DNA of 64,000 bases from Rhizobium sp. NZLR1 (GTDB taxonomy: Bacteria; Pseudomonadota; Alphaproteobacteria; Rhizobiales; Rhizobiaceae), in contig NZ_CP071632.1 of NCBI RefSeq assembly GCF_017357385.1, positions 2,175,501 to 2,239,500 of the forward strand. Reading direction: 5' to 3'. Positions within the stretch are counted from its first letter, which is position 1. Every line of letters starts with the position of its first letter. Below the pieces are notes generated by a model. The model worked only from the letters and a program-made list of their open reading frames with translations, made no database searches and was not told where the DNA came from. Position numbers and translations under genes: made by a program. Positions 52,288 through 60,358 of the stretch are shown piece after piece.

Positions 52288-53547
52288 ATGACCAGAATGA
52301 AATCGATCGGCGCGGCTTTGGCTGCTGTTCTCATGAGTTCCGTTGCCGCCCATGCCGGCGACGTGCGCATCATGTGGTATTCCGACGGCGGCGAAGGCGC
52401 TGTTATCAAGGATCTGCTGGCGCGCTTCTCCAAGGCCAATCCCGACATCAACGTCATCCTCGACGAGGTCTCCTACGACGTCGTCAAGGAACAGCTGCCG
52501 GTGCAGCTCGAAGCCGGCAAGGGGCCGGATATCGCCCGCGTCACCAATCTGAAGGCGCAGGCGCAGCACTGGCTTGATCTTCGCCCCCTCCTTGCCGACG
52601 CGAAATATTGGGACGACAATTTCGGCGCCCAGGCCGACTGGATGCGCCCTGACGGCTCGAACGCCATCACCGGCTTCATGACGCAGCTGACGCTGACCGG
52701 CGGCTTCGTCAACAAGACACTGTTCGAGCAGGCCGGTGTCGAAATCCCCGGCCCGAAGGCAACCTGGGATGACTGGGCGGCGGCCGCCAAGAAGGTTGCG
52801 GACAGCCAGAAGGTCTTCGCCATGGCGATCGACCGCTCCGGCCACCGCGTCTCTGGCCCGAACATTTCCTACGGCGCCAACTATATCGCCGCCGACGGCA
52901 AACCGGCGCCGATCGATCAGGGCGCCAAGGAATTCCTCAGCCGCTTCGTCAAGTGGAACGAGGACGGCATCGTCAACAAGGATGTCTGGGTGAGTGCTGC
53001 CGGCACCACCTATCGCGCCGCGGCCGAAGACTTCATCAATGGTGGCCTTGCCTATTATTATTCGGGCAGCTGGCAGATCTCGGGCTTCGCCCAGAAGATC
53101 GGCGACAGTTTCGATTGGGTGATGGCGGGAAGCCCCTGCGGTACGGCCGCCTGCACCGGCATGCAGGGCGGCGCCGGTCTCGTCGCCGTCAAATATACCA
53201 AGAACCCGAAGGACGTCGCCAAGGTGATGGATTACCTGGCAGGCGCCGACGTGCAGAAGGAATTCGCCGAGCGGAGCCTGTTCATTCCGGCGCATAAGGC
53301 GGTGGCGGCCGGCCAGATGGACTTCAAGACCGACAATCCGCATGTGCAGGCGGCGCTGAAGGCCTTCGTCGAATCCGCCGGCCAGACGGCCGCACCCGCC
53401 ATGAAGCTGCCGGGCTGGAAGTGGTCGGACGCCTATTACAGCGCCATCGTCGCCCGCATCAGCCAGGTGATCGCCGGCGAAATGAAGCTCGACGACGCCT
53501 ATGCCCGCATCGACGAGGACATCAAGGCCAAGGTCGCCGGCAACTGA
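52288..53547 (+). CDS. CUT1 ABC sugar transporter substrate-binding protein
   Basis: ATG 52288 (MTRMKSIGAALAAVLMSS...) follows AAGAGGAGGAGAAA. The signal peptide is cleaved after AHA near residue 22. The mature protein is a solute-binding protein type 1: IMWYSDGGEGAVIKDLLARF, ISYGANYIAADGKPAP, TYRAAAEDFINGGLAYYYSG and AGLVAVKYTKNPKDV. Two cysteines (SPCGTAACTG) may form a disulfide. It follows the 839-residue gene by 65 bases and leads two permeases and an ATPase. Ligand: probably an oligosaccharide processed by the 839-residue protein. Confidence 0.92.
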   Translation: MTRMKSIGAALAAVLMSSVAAHAGDVRIMWYSDGGEGAVIKDLLARFSKANPDINVILDEVSYDVVKEQLPVQLEAGKGPDIARVTNLKAQAQHWLDLRPLLADAKYWDDNFGAQADWMRPDGSNAITGFMTQLTLTGGFVNKTLFEQAGVEIPGPKATWDDWAAAAKKVADSQKVFAMAIDRSGHRVSGPNISYGANYIAADGKPAPIDQGAKEFLSRFVKWNEDGIVNKDVWVSAAGTTYRAAAEDFINGGLAYYYSGSWQISGFAQKIGDSFDWVMAGSPCGTAACTGMQGGAGLVAVKYTKNPKDVAKVMDYLAGADVQKEFAERSLFIPAHKAVAAGQMDFKTDNPHVQAALKAFVESAGQTAAPAMKLPGWKWSDAYYSAIVARISQVIAGEMKLDDAYARIDEDIKAKVAGN

Positions 53548-53558
53548 CGGAAGAACAG

Positions 53559-54596
53559 ATGGCGGAGAAGACGGTTACTTCTGAACCGCCGGCGAAAGCC
53601 GGTCTGCGGCAGGCGCTCGTTGCGCCTGTCCGGCTTGCCATGGGGCTGGTCGACGTTCCCATGCGCGCCTGGCAGAAGCTGACGGGGCTGAACGGCATGG
53701 CGGGTGTCTTCCTGGCGCCCAACATGCTGATCTTCACCGTCTTCGTGCTCCTGCCGCTGGTCATCAACTTCCTCTATTCGACGACGAGCGGCAGCGGCAT
53801 CTTCCTGCAGAACAGGACCTATGTCGGCGCCGACCAGTATCGCATCCTCTTCGATTGCGGCTCTTATCTCGACCCTTCGACCTGCGCGGCCGACACCTTC
53901 TGGGCGGCTGTGCGCAACACCGCCGTCTTCGTCGTCTTCCAGGTGACGGCGATGCTGATCGCGGCGCTGGCAACGGCTTTGATCCTCAACCGCGAGCTTT
54001 CCAATCGGGGCTTCTGGCGGGCCGTGTTCTTCTTTCCGGTGCTGCTGTCGCCCGTCGTCGTCGGCCTGATCTGGAAGTGGATCTTGCAGCGCCAGGGCCT
54101 GCTGAACTATGCGCTGAGCCCCTTCGGCTTCGAACCCTTCTCCTGGCTCAGCGATCGTTTCTGGGCCTTCTTCTTCGCCGTCTTCGTCTCGGTCTGGGCG
54201 CATATGGGCTTTTACGCGCTGATCCTGCTCGCCGGCCTGCAGGCGATCCCGCGGGATCTCTACGAGGCGGCTGCGATGGACAAGGCAAGCCCCACCCGCA
54301 TCTTCCGGCGCATCACTTTGCCGCTGCTGATGCCGAACCTCATCGTCGTCCTGGTCCTGGCGTTGATCCGCGCCGTGCAGATCTTCGACGAGGTCTTCGT
54401 GCTCACCGGCGGCGGGCCGGGCACCAGCACCATGTACATCACCCAATATATCTACGAGACCGGCTTTGCGAGTTCACTGCGCAATCCGGGGCTCGCTTCG
54501 GCCGCCTCGATCCTGATGGGCATCGTGCTCGTCATCCTGACGCTGGTCCAACTCGGAGCCAGCAGCCGTAACGAGAAAAAGGGAACACGCCAATGA
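53559..54596 (+). CDS. CUT1 ABC sugar transporter permease (MalF type)
   Basis: 345 residues. It has an N-terminal cytoplasmic segment, then six spans starting FLAPNMLIFTVFVLLPLVIN, and the EAA loop LYEAAAMDKASPTRIFRRITLPLL. An extracytoplasmic loop between spans 1 and 2 carries two cysteines (DCGSYLDPSTCAAD), possibly disulfide-linked, unusual but seen in this subgroup. It overlaps the next permease by four bases. ATG 53559 follows GGAAGAACAG. Confidence 0.92.
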   Translation: MAEKTVTSEPPAKAGLRQALVAPVRLAMGLVDVPMRAWQKLTGLNGMAGVFLAPNMLIFTVFVLLPLVINFLYSTTSGSGIFLQNRTYVGADQYRILFDCGSYLDPSTCAADTFWAAVRNTAVFVVFQVTAMLIAALATALILNRELSNRGFWRAVFFFPVLLSPVVVGLIWKWILQRQGLLNYALSPFGFEPFSWLSDRFWAFFFAVFVSVWAHMGFYALILLAGLQAIPRDLYEAAAMDKASPTRIFRRITLPLLMPNLIVVLVLALIRAVQIFDEVFVLTGGGPGTSTMYITQYIYETGFASSLRNPGLASAASILMGIVLVILTLVQLGASSRNEKKGTRQ

Positions 54597-55642
54597 GCGC
54601 TGTCGGCACGTTCCTGCTGCGCCGCCGCGGCCGCGGCTGGCACTGGACGGATGTCGTCACCTGGATCTGGCTGATCTCGGGCGTCTTCCTGATGTTCGGC
54701 CCGGCCGTCTGGCTGGTCTTCTCCTCCTTCAAGACGCCGGCCGCCCTTGCCGAGTTCCCGCCATCCTTCCTGCCCTATGTCACCGAACAGGCCGTGGTGC
54801 CGGGTTACGACAAGCCGCTGCCGCTCTATACCGTGACGATGCCCGATGGCAGCAGCCGTGTGCTCGCCGAAGTCCGCCGCATCGGCATCATCGGCCAGAT
54901 GGTCGATCCGAAACAGCCGGGTGAAATCGTCAAGGCGAACATCAAGGACCGCACCCCGGTGCGCCAGGTCGAATTCGCCGCCGGCAATTACACCGAGCCG
55001 TTCCAGCGCTTCGATTTCTTCCTGTTCCTACGCAACTCCGTCTTCGTGACCGTCATCGCGACGGCGATCACGCTGCTGGTCAATTCAATGGCCGCCTTCG
55101 CGCTGTCGAAATACCAGTTCCCCGGCCGCACTGCCGTTATGCTGATGATCCTGGCGACGCTGATGGTGCCGCTTTCGGTCATCGTCGTGCCGCTCTATTC
55201 CGTCATCGGCACCTTGAACCTCTTCGACAGCCTCTGGGGCGTCATCCTGCCGACGGTCGCCACCCCGACGGGTGTCTTCCTGCTCCGGCAATATATGCTG
55301 ACCATCCCCGACGAGCTGATCGACGCCGCGCGCATGGACAAGGCCAGTGAATGGCAGATCTACTGGCGCATCATCCTGCCGCTGTCGGCGCCGGCGCTTG
55401 CGGTGCTGGCGATCTTCTCGGTCGTCTGGCGCTGGAACGATTTTCTCTGGCCGCTGATCGTGCTGTCGCGCAAGGAACTCTATACGCTGCAGGTCGGTCT
55501 CAACGTCTATGCCGGCGAGCTCAACGTGCAATGGCACTACATCCTCGCCATGACGGTCGTCTCGATGATCCCGGTCGTGCTGATCTTCGTCTTCCTGCAG
55601 CGCTTCATCACCACGGGCATTGCCGGCTCGGGACTCAAATAG
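54593..55642 (+). CDS. CUT1 ABC sugar transporter permease (MalG type) with long periplasmic loop
   Basis: 349 residues, longer than the usual ~280. After the first span (VTWIWLISGVFLMFGPAVW) there is an extra ~90-residue extracytoplasmic insertion (PPSFLPYVTEQAVVPGYD... to AGNYTEPFQR) before the second span. Similar long loops occur in the second permease of some sugar importers and can touch the binding protein. The EAA loop DAARMDKASEWQIYWRIILPLS is intact. It overlaps the first permease by four bases. Confidence 0.9.
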   Translation: MSAVGTFLLRRRGRGWHWTDVVTWIWLISGVFLMFGPAVWLVFSSFKTPAALAEFPPSFLPYVTEQAVVPGYDKPLPLYTVTMPDGSSRVLAEVRRIGIIGQMVDPKQPGEIVKANIKDRTPVRQVEFAAGNYTEPFQRFDFFLFLRNSVFVTVIATAITLLVNSMAAFALSKYQFPGRTAVMLMILATLMVPLSVIVVPLYSVIGTLNLFDSLWGVILPTVATPTGVFLLRQYMLTIPDELIDAARMDKASEWQIYWRIILPLSAPALAVLAIFSVVWRWNDFLWPLIVLSRKELYTLQVGLNVYAGELNVQWHYILAMTVVSMIPVVLIFVFLQRFITTGIAGSGLK

Positions 55643-55658
55643 TCAAACAGGAGAGTGC

Positions 55659-56738
55659 ATGAGCGGGCTCGAGCTCAGGAACATTGTCAAGAATTTCGGC
55701 ACCGTCGAGGTCATCCGTGATGTCTCGCTTGCCGTCGACGATGGCGAGTTCGTCGCTTTCGTCGGCCCTTCCGGTTGCGGGAAATCGACGCTGCTACGTC
55801 TGATCGCCGGCCTCGACAAGCCCACAGGCGGCAGCATCGCTATCGACGGCAAGGATGTGACCGAGATCGGCGCCGCCGACCGCGGCCTTGCCATGGTCTT
55901 CCAGTCCTATGCGCTCTATCCGCATATGAGCGTGCGGGAAAACCTGGCCTTCGGTTTGGAGAATACCAAGGTGGCCAAGGCCGAGATCGAAGCGCGCATC
56001 GCTGACGCCGCCCGCATGCTGGAAATCGAGCCCTTCCTGCAGCGCCGTCCCGGTCAGCTTTCCGGCGGCCAGCGCCAGCGCGTGGCGATCGGCCGCGCCA
56101 TCGTCCGCCGGCCGGATGCCTTCCTGCTCGACGAGCCATTGTCCAATCTCGACGCCGAACTCCGGGTCAGCATGCGCGCCGAACTCGCCGCCCTCCACGC
56201 CCGCCTGAAGGCGACGATGATCTACGTCACCCACGATCAGGTCGAGGCGATGACGCTTGCCGACCGCATCGTCGTGCTTCGAAGCGGCAGGATCGAGCAG
56301 GTGGGAACGCCGTTGGAACTATACAACACGCCGGCCAACCGCTTCGTCGCCGGTTTCATCGGCGCGCCGCACATGAATTTCCTGGAAGGTGCGATCATCG
56401 GCCATGAGAATGGTTTCGCCGAGGTGGAAACCGTCGGCGGCCACCGTCTCTCGGTGATTGCTAAAGAGATGCGCCCAATCGGCGAAAGGGTCAGCATCGG
56501 CATCCGGCCCCAGCACATCACCCTTGCCGATGGAACTGGTGCGCGCAAGCTGGACACCCGCATCACCCTTGTCGAGGAACTGGGCTCGGAGACCGTCGTC
56601 CACGCCGACGCAGGTGGAAAGAAGTTGATCGCCGTCTTTGCCGGCCAGCAGCGCATGAAATCGGGCGACAGCCTGCCGCTGCATCTTGATCCCGCTGTGC
56701 TCCACCTCTTCGGCGAGGACGGCCGGCGTCTGTGCTGA
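55659..56738 (+). CDS. CUT1 ABC sugar transporter ATP-binding protein (MalK/UgpC type)
   Basis: ATG 55659 follows GGAGAGTGC. Walker [18 protein letters not shown]-loop [15 protein letters not shown], signature [17 protein letters not shown], Walker [15 protein letters not shown] and H-loop YVTHDQVEAMTL are intact; the C-terminal ~120 residues form the TOBE/OB regulatory domain (RPQHITLADGT, LGSETVVHADAGGKK). 359 residues is normal. It ends the importer operon of the LacI locus. It is related to, but not a copy of, the 39293 gene. Confidence 0.93.
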   Translation: MSGLELRNIVKNFGTVEVIRDVSLAVDDGEFVAFVGPSGCGKSTLLRLIAGLDKPTGGSIAIDGKDVTEIGAADRGLAMVFQSYALYPHMSVRENLAFGLENTKVAKAEIEARIADAARMLEIEPFLQRRPGQLSGGQRQRVAIGRAIVRRPDAFLLDEPLSNLDAELRVSMRAELAALHARLKATMIYVTHDQVEAMTLADRIVVLRSGRIEQVGTPLELYNTPANRFVAGFIGAPHMNFLEGAIIGHENGFAEVETVGGHRLSVIAKEMRPIGERVSIGIRPQHITLADGTGARKLDTRITLVEELGSETVVHADAGGKKLIAVFAGQQRMKSGDSLPLHLDPAVLHLFGEDGRRLC

Positions 56739-56812
56739 GGCGGCGGCAAACCGCTCGTCAGCTTCCAGTCAGCCGTTCCCGAGTACACGAAGCAAGCGCG
56801 GTGTCGGCGTGA

Positions 56813-57361
56813 TCATGGTGCAGGACTCGTTCGTGGTCGGCAGTCCGTCCTGTGATTCACGGGGTTCTCGGCTGGCCGCCTCCGACGCGAGAACACCATC
56901 CGGTCGACGGTCTCGTCATGGGCGACCAGAGTGTGCCAGGCAGCTGCGGCGAGGTGCAGCGCGAGCATCGCCAGGATAACTCTCGAACCGATCACATGAT
57001 ACGGCGCGATGGTGAACCAGAGGTAGCTCGCGACGAACCCCATGCAGGCCTGTCCGATGATTGCGGCGTAGAAGCCGTAATGAAGAGCCGTCGCGGCCCG
57101 GCCGGCCCATGAACCGGGCTTGCTGGATTCGGGCGGTTGAAGGAGACGAAGAACCAGCCGCAGGCCCATCAGCAGGCCAATCGCCATTCCCGCGTAGTTA
57201 TGAAGCTGGTGCTGGGCGACGTCCCAATGTGATGGCGCGATACCCATGTGGACGGCGTGGTGAATTCTCTCGATGCTGCCGCCGGTCAGATACTGGACCG
57301 GCACCATGAAGGCGACGAGCCAATGGAGCCCTATCTGGGGCAGCGAGTAACCACTCTTCAT
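56813..57361 (-). CDS. Cytochrome b561 family protein
   Basis: 182 residues, four spans with heme-ligating histidines: IGLHWLVAFMV (His13), QHQLHNYAGMAIGLLMGLRL, ALHYGFYAAIIGQACMG and LALHLAAAAWHTLVAHDETV. It is an inner-membrane di-heme quinol-linked electron carrier, like the CybB/YceJ group. It is divergent from the Cys-rich exported gene, with a 16-bp palindrome between. It may supply electrons to the periplasmic redox/copper proteins encoded to the right. Confidence 0.9.
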   Translation of the reverse strand: MKSGYSLPQIGLHWLVAFMVPVQYLTGGSIERIHHAVHMGIAPSHWDVAQHQLHNYAGMAIGLLMGLRLVLRLLQPPESSKPGSWAGRAATALHYGFYAAIIGQACMGFVASYLWFTIAPYHVIGSRVILAMLALHLAAAAWHTLVAHDETVDRMVFSRRRRPAENPVNHRTDCRPRTSPAP

Positions 57362-57382
57362 CGATCCTCTCCGAGCGAGACG

Positions 57383-57398
57383 CGCAGATTAATCTGCG
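57383..57398. promoter_or_regulatory. 16-bp perfect palindrome between the cytochrome b561 and copper-module genes
   Basis: CGCAGATTAATCTGCG is a perfect dyad (57383-57398) located 22 bp before the b561 start and ~115 bp before the next gene. It is a likely operator for a dimeric regulator that controls one or both genes. Confidence 0.5.
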
Positions 57399-57463
57399 TC
57401 AGTTAATGCTTTCTCACCGCCTCATTGCCAAAGAATCTGAGTGCTACAGATCAACCCTCGATT

Positions 57464-57488
57464 GGAACATTTCCGCCGCCGCACAGTT
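57464..57488 (+). promoter_or_regulatory. EcfG-like promoter of the Cys-rich exported-protein gene
   Basis: GGAAC (57464-57468), 16 bp, AGTT (57485-57488), fitting GGAAC-N18-TT, 24 bp ahead of the 57513 ATG. The -10 is not the preferred CGTT. Confidence 0.35.
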
Positions 57489-57512
57489 GGGCCCCGGAAG
57501 GGAAACAGCCGA

Positions 57513-57842
57513 ATGAGACTTGGAAGCATAGTCCGCTCAGTCCAGGTGTTCGTTGTCGTCCTGATGATGGCGGTGAATCCGTTCGGCATGGTCGAGGCGT
57601 CGCCCGCCGTTCCAAACCAGCACCAGCCGTCGGCTTCGGAGCAACATCGCGATGCCGGTAATCCTTGCGGGAACCTGACCGCATGCTGTTCGACGATGCA
57701 CTGCTGCCCAATCCTGCCGCAACTCGCATCAATCGCAGCGCCTCTGATCGAACCGGGGATCCATGAAAGAATGTCGGCCGAGCACCGGCCGCTGCTGCTG
57801 ACCCGCGCGATCGATCCGCCGCCCCGATCTCTGCCGGGCTGA
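57513..57842 (+). CDS. Cysteine-rich exported protein, 109 aa
   Basis: ATG 57513 follows GGAAGGGAAAC. The signal or anchor is MRLGSIVRSVQVFVVVLMMA. After it come NPFGMVEASP and a Cys cluster (CGNLTACCSTMHCCPILP), then a histidine-bearing tail. The cluster would fit metal binding, as in DUF2946-like small copper proteins. It is just ahead of the DUF305 and copper-storage-like genes, so a copper-handling role is likely. The family is not firmly recognised. Confidence 0.65.
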   Translation: MRLGSIVRSVQVFVVVLMMAVNPFGMVEASPAVPNQHQPSASEQHRDAGNPCGNLTACCSTMHCCPILPQLASIAAPLIEPGIHERMSAEHRPLLLTRAIDPPPRSLPG

Positions 57843-57879
57843 GACAAATCGACATCAACCAGATTTCGGAGATCGAAAC

Positions 57880-58305
57880 ATGAAAACGTTCACCAAGCTT
57901 ACCCTCTGCGCGGCGGCAGTCGCGGCTTTACTGGCCTTTTCTGCCACAGCTCAGGGTCAAAATACGATGGCCTATCCGGAGAAATGTAAGTCCGAAGGCA
58001 TGAAGATGGACATGTCGATGTCCGGGGGCATGCCAATGGGCGAAATGACCGATTACCAGAAGGCATCGTCCGACGGCATGAAAGACATGCACCTGAACAT
58101 GATGCAGGGAATGATGAAGAAGGATGCCGACGTCTCTTTCGTCTGCGGCATGATCGCCCATCACATGGGCGCGATCAGCATGTCGGAGGTTGAACTCAAG
58201 TACGGCGACAACGAAGAAGCCAAGCAGATGGCGCAGCGGATCATCGAGGCGCAGAGACAGGAGATCGAAGAAATGTCCAAGTGGGTGGACAAGCAAGTCA
58301 AGTAG
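57880..58305 (+). CDS. DUF305 (CopM-like) exported protein
   Basis: The signal peptide MKTFTKLTLCAAAVAALLAF is cleaved after SATA/AQG near residue 26. The DUF305 core has many Met and His residues (MKDMHLNMMQGMMKKDADV, CGMIAHHMGAISMSEVEL, RQEIEEMSKWV). CopM-type DUF305 proteins bind copper in the periplasm of bacteria and cyanobacteria. The Met-rich spacer MKMDMSMSGGMPMGEM favours Cu(I). It is 37 bases after the Cys-rich gene and 11 bases before the copper-storage gene, so it is part of a copper module. Confidence 0.9.
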   Translation: MKTFTKLTLCAAAVAALLAFSATAQGQNTMAYPEKCKSEGMKMDMSMSGGMPMGEMTDYQKASSDGMKDMHLNMMQGMMKKDADVSFVCGMIAHHMGAISMSEVELKYGDNEEAKQMAQRIIEAQRQEIEEMSKWVDKQVK

Positions 58306-58316
58306 GAGATTGCGCC

Positions 58317-58649
58317 ATGCATCACATGTCGACTGAAATGAAAGCCTGCATCGACAACTGCCTCGCCTGCTACAGCGAATGCCTGTCGATGGCCATGGGA
58401 CACTGCTTGGAACTTGGCGGGGAGCATACGAAGCCTCCGCACTTCAAGCTGATGATGGCTTGCGCGGAGATCTGCCGGATCTCTGCGCACTTCATGCTGA
58501 TCGGCTCGGAACATCACAGGCACGTCTGCCGGGAATGCGCCGAAATCTGCGCCCAATGTGCCCATGAATGCGCCCGGGTCGGCGATATGCAGAGCTGTGT
58601 CGACGCCTGTCTCCGTTGCGCCGAGAGCTGTAAGAAGATGGCGGCCTGA
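58317..58649 (+). CDS. Four-helix-bundle copper-storage-like protein (DUF326/Csp family)
   Basis: 110 residues from ATG 58317, preceded by TAGGAGATTG. It has 16 cysteines placed along amphipathic helices (ACIDNCLACYSEC, GHC, ACAEIC, CRECAEICAQCAHEC, SCVDACLRCAESC), the hallmark of Csp-type four-helix bundles that store many Cu(I) ions. Without a signal peptide it is the cytosolic Csp3-like type. It follows the DUF305 gene by 11 bases. A perfect hairpin lies after it. Confidence 0.92.
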   Translation: MHHMSTEMKACIDNCLACYSECLSMAMGHCLELGGEHTKPPHFKLMMACAEICRISAHFMLIGSEHHRHVCRECAEICAQCAHECARVGDMQSCVDACLRCAESCKKMAA

Positions 58650-58734
58650 TCGGCGCATTCACCCTCTTTCTGCCTGCTGCATAGCTCCTGAAATCGAATT
58701 CGATTAAGGATAAACATCCATTTCCAATGTTACA

Positions 58735-58764
58735 GCGCCGCGCGCCTGAGGAGACGCGCGGCGC
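58735..58764 (+). terminator. GC-rich hairpin after the copper-storage gene
   Basis: GCGCCGCGCG / CGCGCGGCGC form a perfect 10-bp stem (58735-58744 and 58755-58764) with a ten-base loop. No T-run follows, so it may stop transcription with Rho or stabilise the message. Confidence 0.55.
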
Positions 58765-58844
58765 GGTCAACGAATATTGAAATTCGGTCACGGCATCGGA
58801 TATCCGCTGCAGCATCATGGTCACCAATCCAGGCGGCGTCGTCG

Positions 58845-59408
58845 ATGAGATTAACAGCTGACGCGAACAAGTTAGGACCGTTCGCCTTCATGGCAGCAGT
58901 TATTTTGACGGCAGCCGTGTCTTCGGCCGCGGAGGATGTCGTCACCATCCGGCAGGCGGACATGAAAGCCATGGCCGCAGCGGCAATGACGATTTCCGGC
59001 ATGTTCAAGGATCCGTCGGCCTACAAGGCCAGCGAGTTCAAGTGGGCGGCCGATACCATCCGCGACAGGTCAGGAGGCGTTCTCTCCGCACATTTCGCGT
59101 CCGAGGCCAACAATCCGGCCGGACCGAAATCGAAGGCCGGGCCAAACATTCTCAAGGAGCGCGACCGGTTCGACCGCATCGCAAACGACCTGCGAGACTA
59201 TGCCGCCGCGCTGGGTGCCGCCGCGGAAAAGAACCCCGGGCCAATGACCGCCAGCATGCGCATGAAGCCCGGAGAGGCGATGGGCGGCGGCCCTTTCGGC
59301 ACCCACGTCCGCAATCAGCAGGAGTTGTCGGCGATGCCGGCGGAACATATGTTCCACCTGATGCTGCAGACCTGCACGACCTGCCACACCCGCTTCAGGA
59401 TGGAGTAA
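58845..59408 (+). CDS. Cytochrome c' (class II)
   Basis: A signal-like helix (AFMAAVILTAAVSSA) is followed by a four-helix domain of ~155 residues. The CTTCHTRFR heme motif is at the C-terminus (Cys177, Cys180, His181), as in class II cytochromes c'. MTISGMFKD is near the expected position of the sixth-ligand methionine/axial region. Cytochromes c' bind NO and other gases in the periplasm. There is no strong binding site at the chosen ATG; an ATG at 58890 would also leave a signal peptide. Part of the redox block with b561. Confidence 0.88.
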   Translation: MRLTADANKLGPFAFMAAVILTAAVSSAAEDVVTIRQADMKAMAAAAMTISGMFKDPSAYKASEFKWAADTIRDRSGGVLSAHFASEANNPAGPKSKAGPNILKERDRFDRIANDLRDYAAALGAAAEKNPGPMTASMRMKPGEAMGGGPFGTHVRNQQELSAMPAEHMFHLMLQTCTTCHTRFRME

Positions 59409-59488
59409 CGGCGCCCATGCGTGATTGTCATTGTCTGTCGTATCCACGCGTCTCGCCGTACGTCTGAAGATTCATCGAGGAACGGGAC

Positions 59489-59608
59489 ATGCCGGAGGCG
59501 GACAAGCCACCGTTGGAGCCACTCGACACACAAAGGCCCGCGCCGAAGCGCGAGCCGGGAATTTTCAAATCAAGACAGCTTTACTGGCTGTTCTTGTGGC
59601 TCTGTTGA
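59489..59608 (+). CDS. Possible 39-residue peptide
   Basis: ATG 59489 follows GAGGAACGGGAC, a good binding site. The peptide MPEADKPPLEPL continues DTQRPAPKREPG and ends IFKSRQLYWLFLWLC, a hydrophilic front with a hydrophobic tail, so it could insert in the membrane. Its end overlaps the 3' end of the leftward KGG-like gene by 28 bases. It is weakly supported; it could be chance. Confidence 0.25.
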   Translation: MPEADKPPLEPLDTQRPAPKREPGIFKSRQLYWLFLWLC

Positions 59609-59763
59609 CCAGCTTTTACAGGCTGTTCATGGCTGCCGCCGCGGGTCCCGCTGGACTGCGCGTCGCTGCCACCTGAAGAGGAGCTGCGGGCGTTGGAGTC
59701 GTTCTTGTGACTCTGCTGCCCAGCTTTGACGTGCTGTTCGCGGGTTCCACCTTGGTTTGCCAT
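59581..59763 (-). CDS. KGG-like small stress protein with two internal repeats, 60 aa
   Basis: ATG 59763 follows AAGGAGAACCGT. The protein contains two near-identical units, GGTREQHVKAGQQSHKN (residues ~5-21) and GGSHEQPVKAGQQSHKN (~43-59), joined by a Ser/Asn-rich linker. Such glycine/lysine/glutamine repeats resemble the KGG motif of general-stress proteins (YciG/GsiB-like). An EcfG-like promoter is 48 bp upstream, supporting stress induction. Confidence 0.8.
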   Translation of the reverse strand: MANQGGTREQHVKAGQQSHKNDSNARSSSSGGSDAQSSGTRGGSHEQPVKAGQQSHKNSQ

Positions 59764-59810
59764 ACGGTTCTCCTTCGGTTTGAACGAGGCCACGTCGACC
59801 CCGAGGGAAG

Positions 59811-59835
59811 AACCTCGCTGAGGCGCATGTGTTCC
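59811..59835 (-). promoter_or_regulatory. EcfG-like promoter of the KGG-like gene
   Basis: On the minus strand: GGAAC (59835-59831), 16 bp, GGTT (59814-59811). It is the same GGAAC-N16-GGTT form as at 12365-12389. The start codon is 48 bp downstream. Confidence 0.6.
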
Positions 59836-60138
59836 CAATTTTAATATTTCGTGATCTCGTTTCGAAAACAGCGATGAGGAAGCGGACCGGGCGGGTAGGG
59901 AGCTCGCCTGCCATTTCGTTGGCCATCGGGAGAAAGCGGAAAAATCCCGATGTTTTCCAGCACCGTCGCGTCCGCTTAGCGCGGCCCGCAACCTCGCTTT
60001 GACAATGCCCGGTGGTGGCGGGAAGGTTCCGCAATCCACCCGATCCACCCATGCCGGAAGAGCCGCTGCAGCCCGCCGCCTCTTTCCAATTGACCTTGTC
60101 GCACTAGCTTAAAAGGCATGCAAAGAAAGGAGAAACCC
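59836..60138. other. Intergenic stretch without a supported gene
   Basis: About 300 bases between the KGG-like promoter and the next gene. No convincing reading frame. A TTGACC (60092-60097) lies ahead of the 60139 gene, but a -10 at normal spacing is weak (TAAAAG after about 14 bp). Confidence 0.35.
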
Positions 60139-60348
60139 ATGTCCGACGCACCGAATACGGCGACCCCGGCGCGAAGAGTGTTGCGTGGGCGCCCCTATAG
60201 CATCAGCGAATTTGCCAGGAAATACCGGCTTGATGACGAGGAGGCCAAGCGCCTCTACGAGAAGTTCGGCCCCTCCGCAACCGAACTCGATCTGCTGATG
60301 GCGGCCAAGCGGCGCCCGCCGGGCTTGCCCACCAGTCTCGACGCCTGA
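60139..60348 (+). CDS. Hypothetical small protein, 69 aa
   Basis: ATG 60139 follows AAAGGAGAAACCC. The protein starts MSDAPNTATPARRVL and its body (YSISEFARKYRLDDEEAKRL, LYEKFGPSATELDLLMAAK) is helical with a SISEFARKY helix-turn-helix-like pattern, then a proline-rich tail. It may be a DNA- or protein-binding adaptor; family not recognised. It precedes the GFA gene by ten bases and is probably cotranscribed with it. Confidence 0.75.
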   Translation: MSDAPNTATPARRVLRGRPYSISEFARKYRLDDEEAKRLYEKFGPSATELDLLMAAKRRPPGLPTSLDA

Positions 60349-60358
60349 CGGCCGCCCC

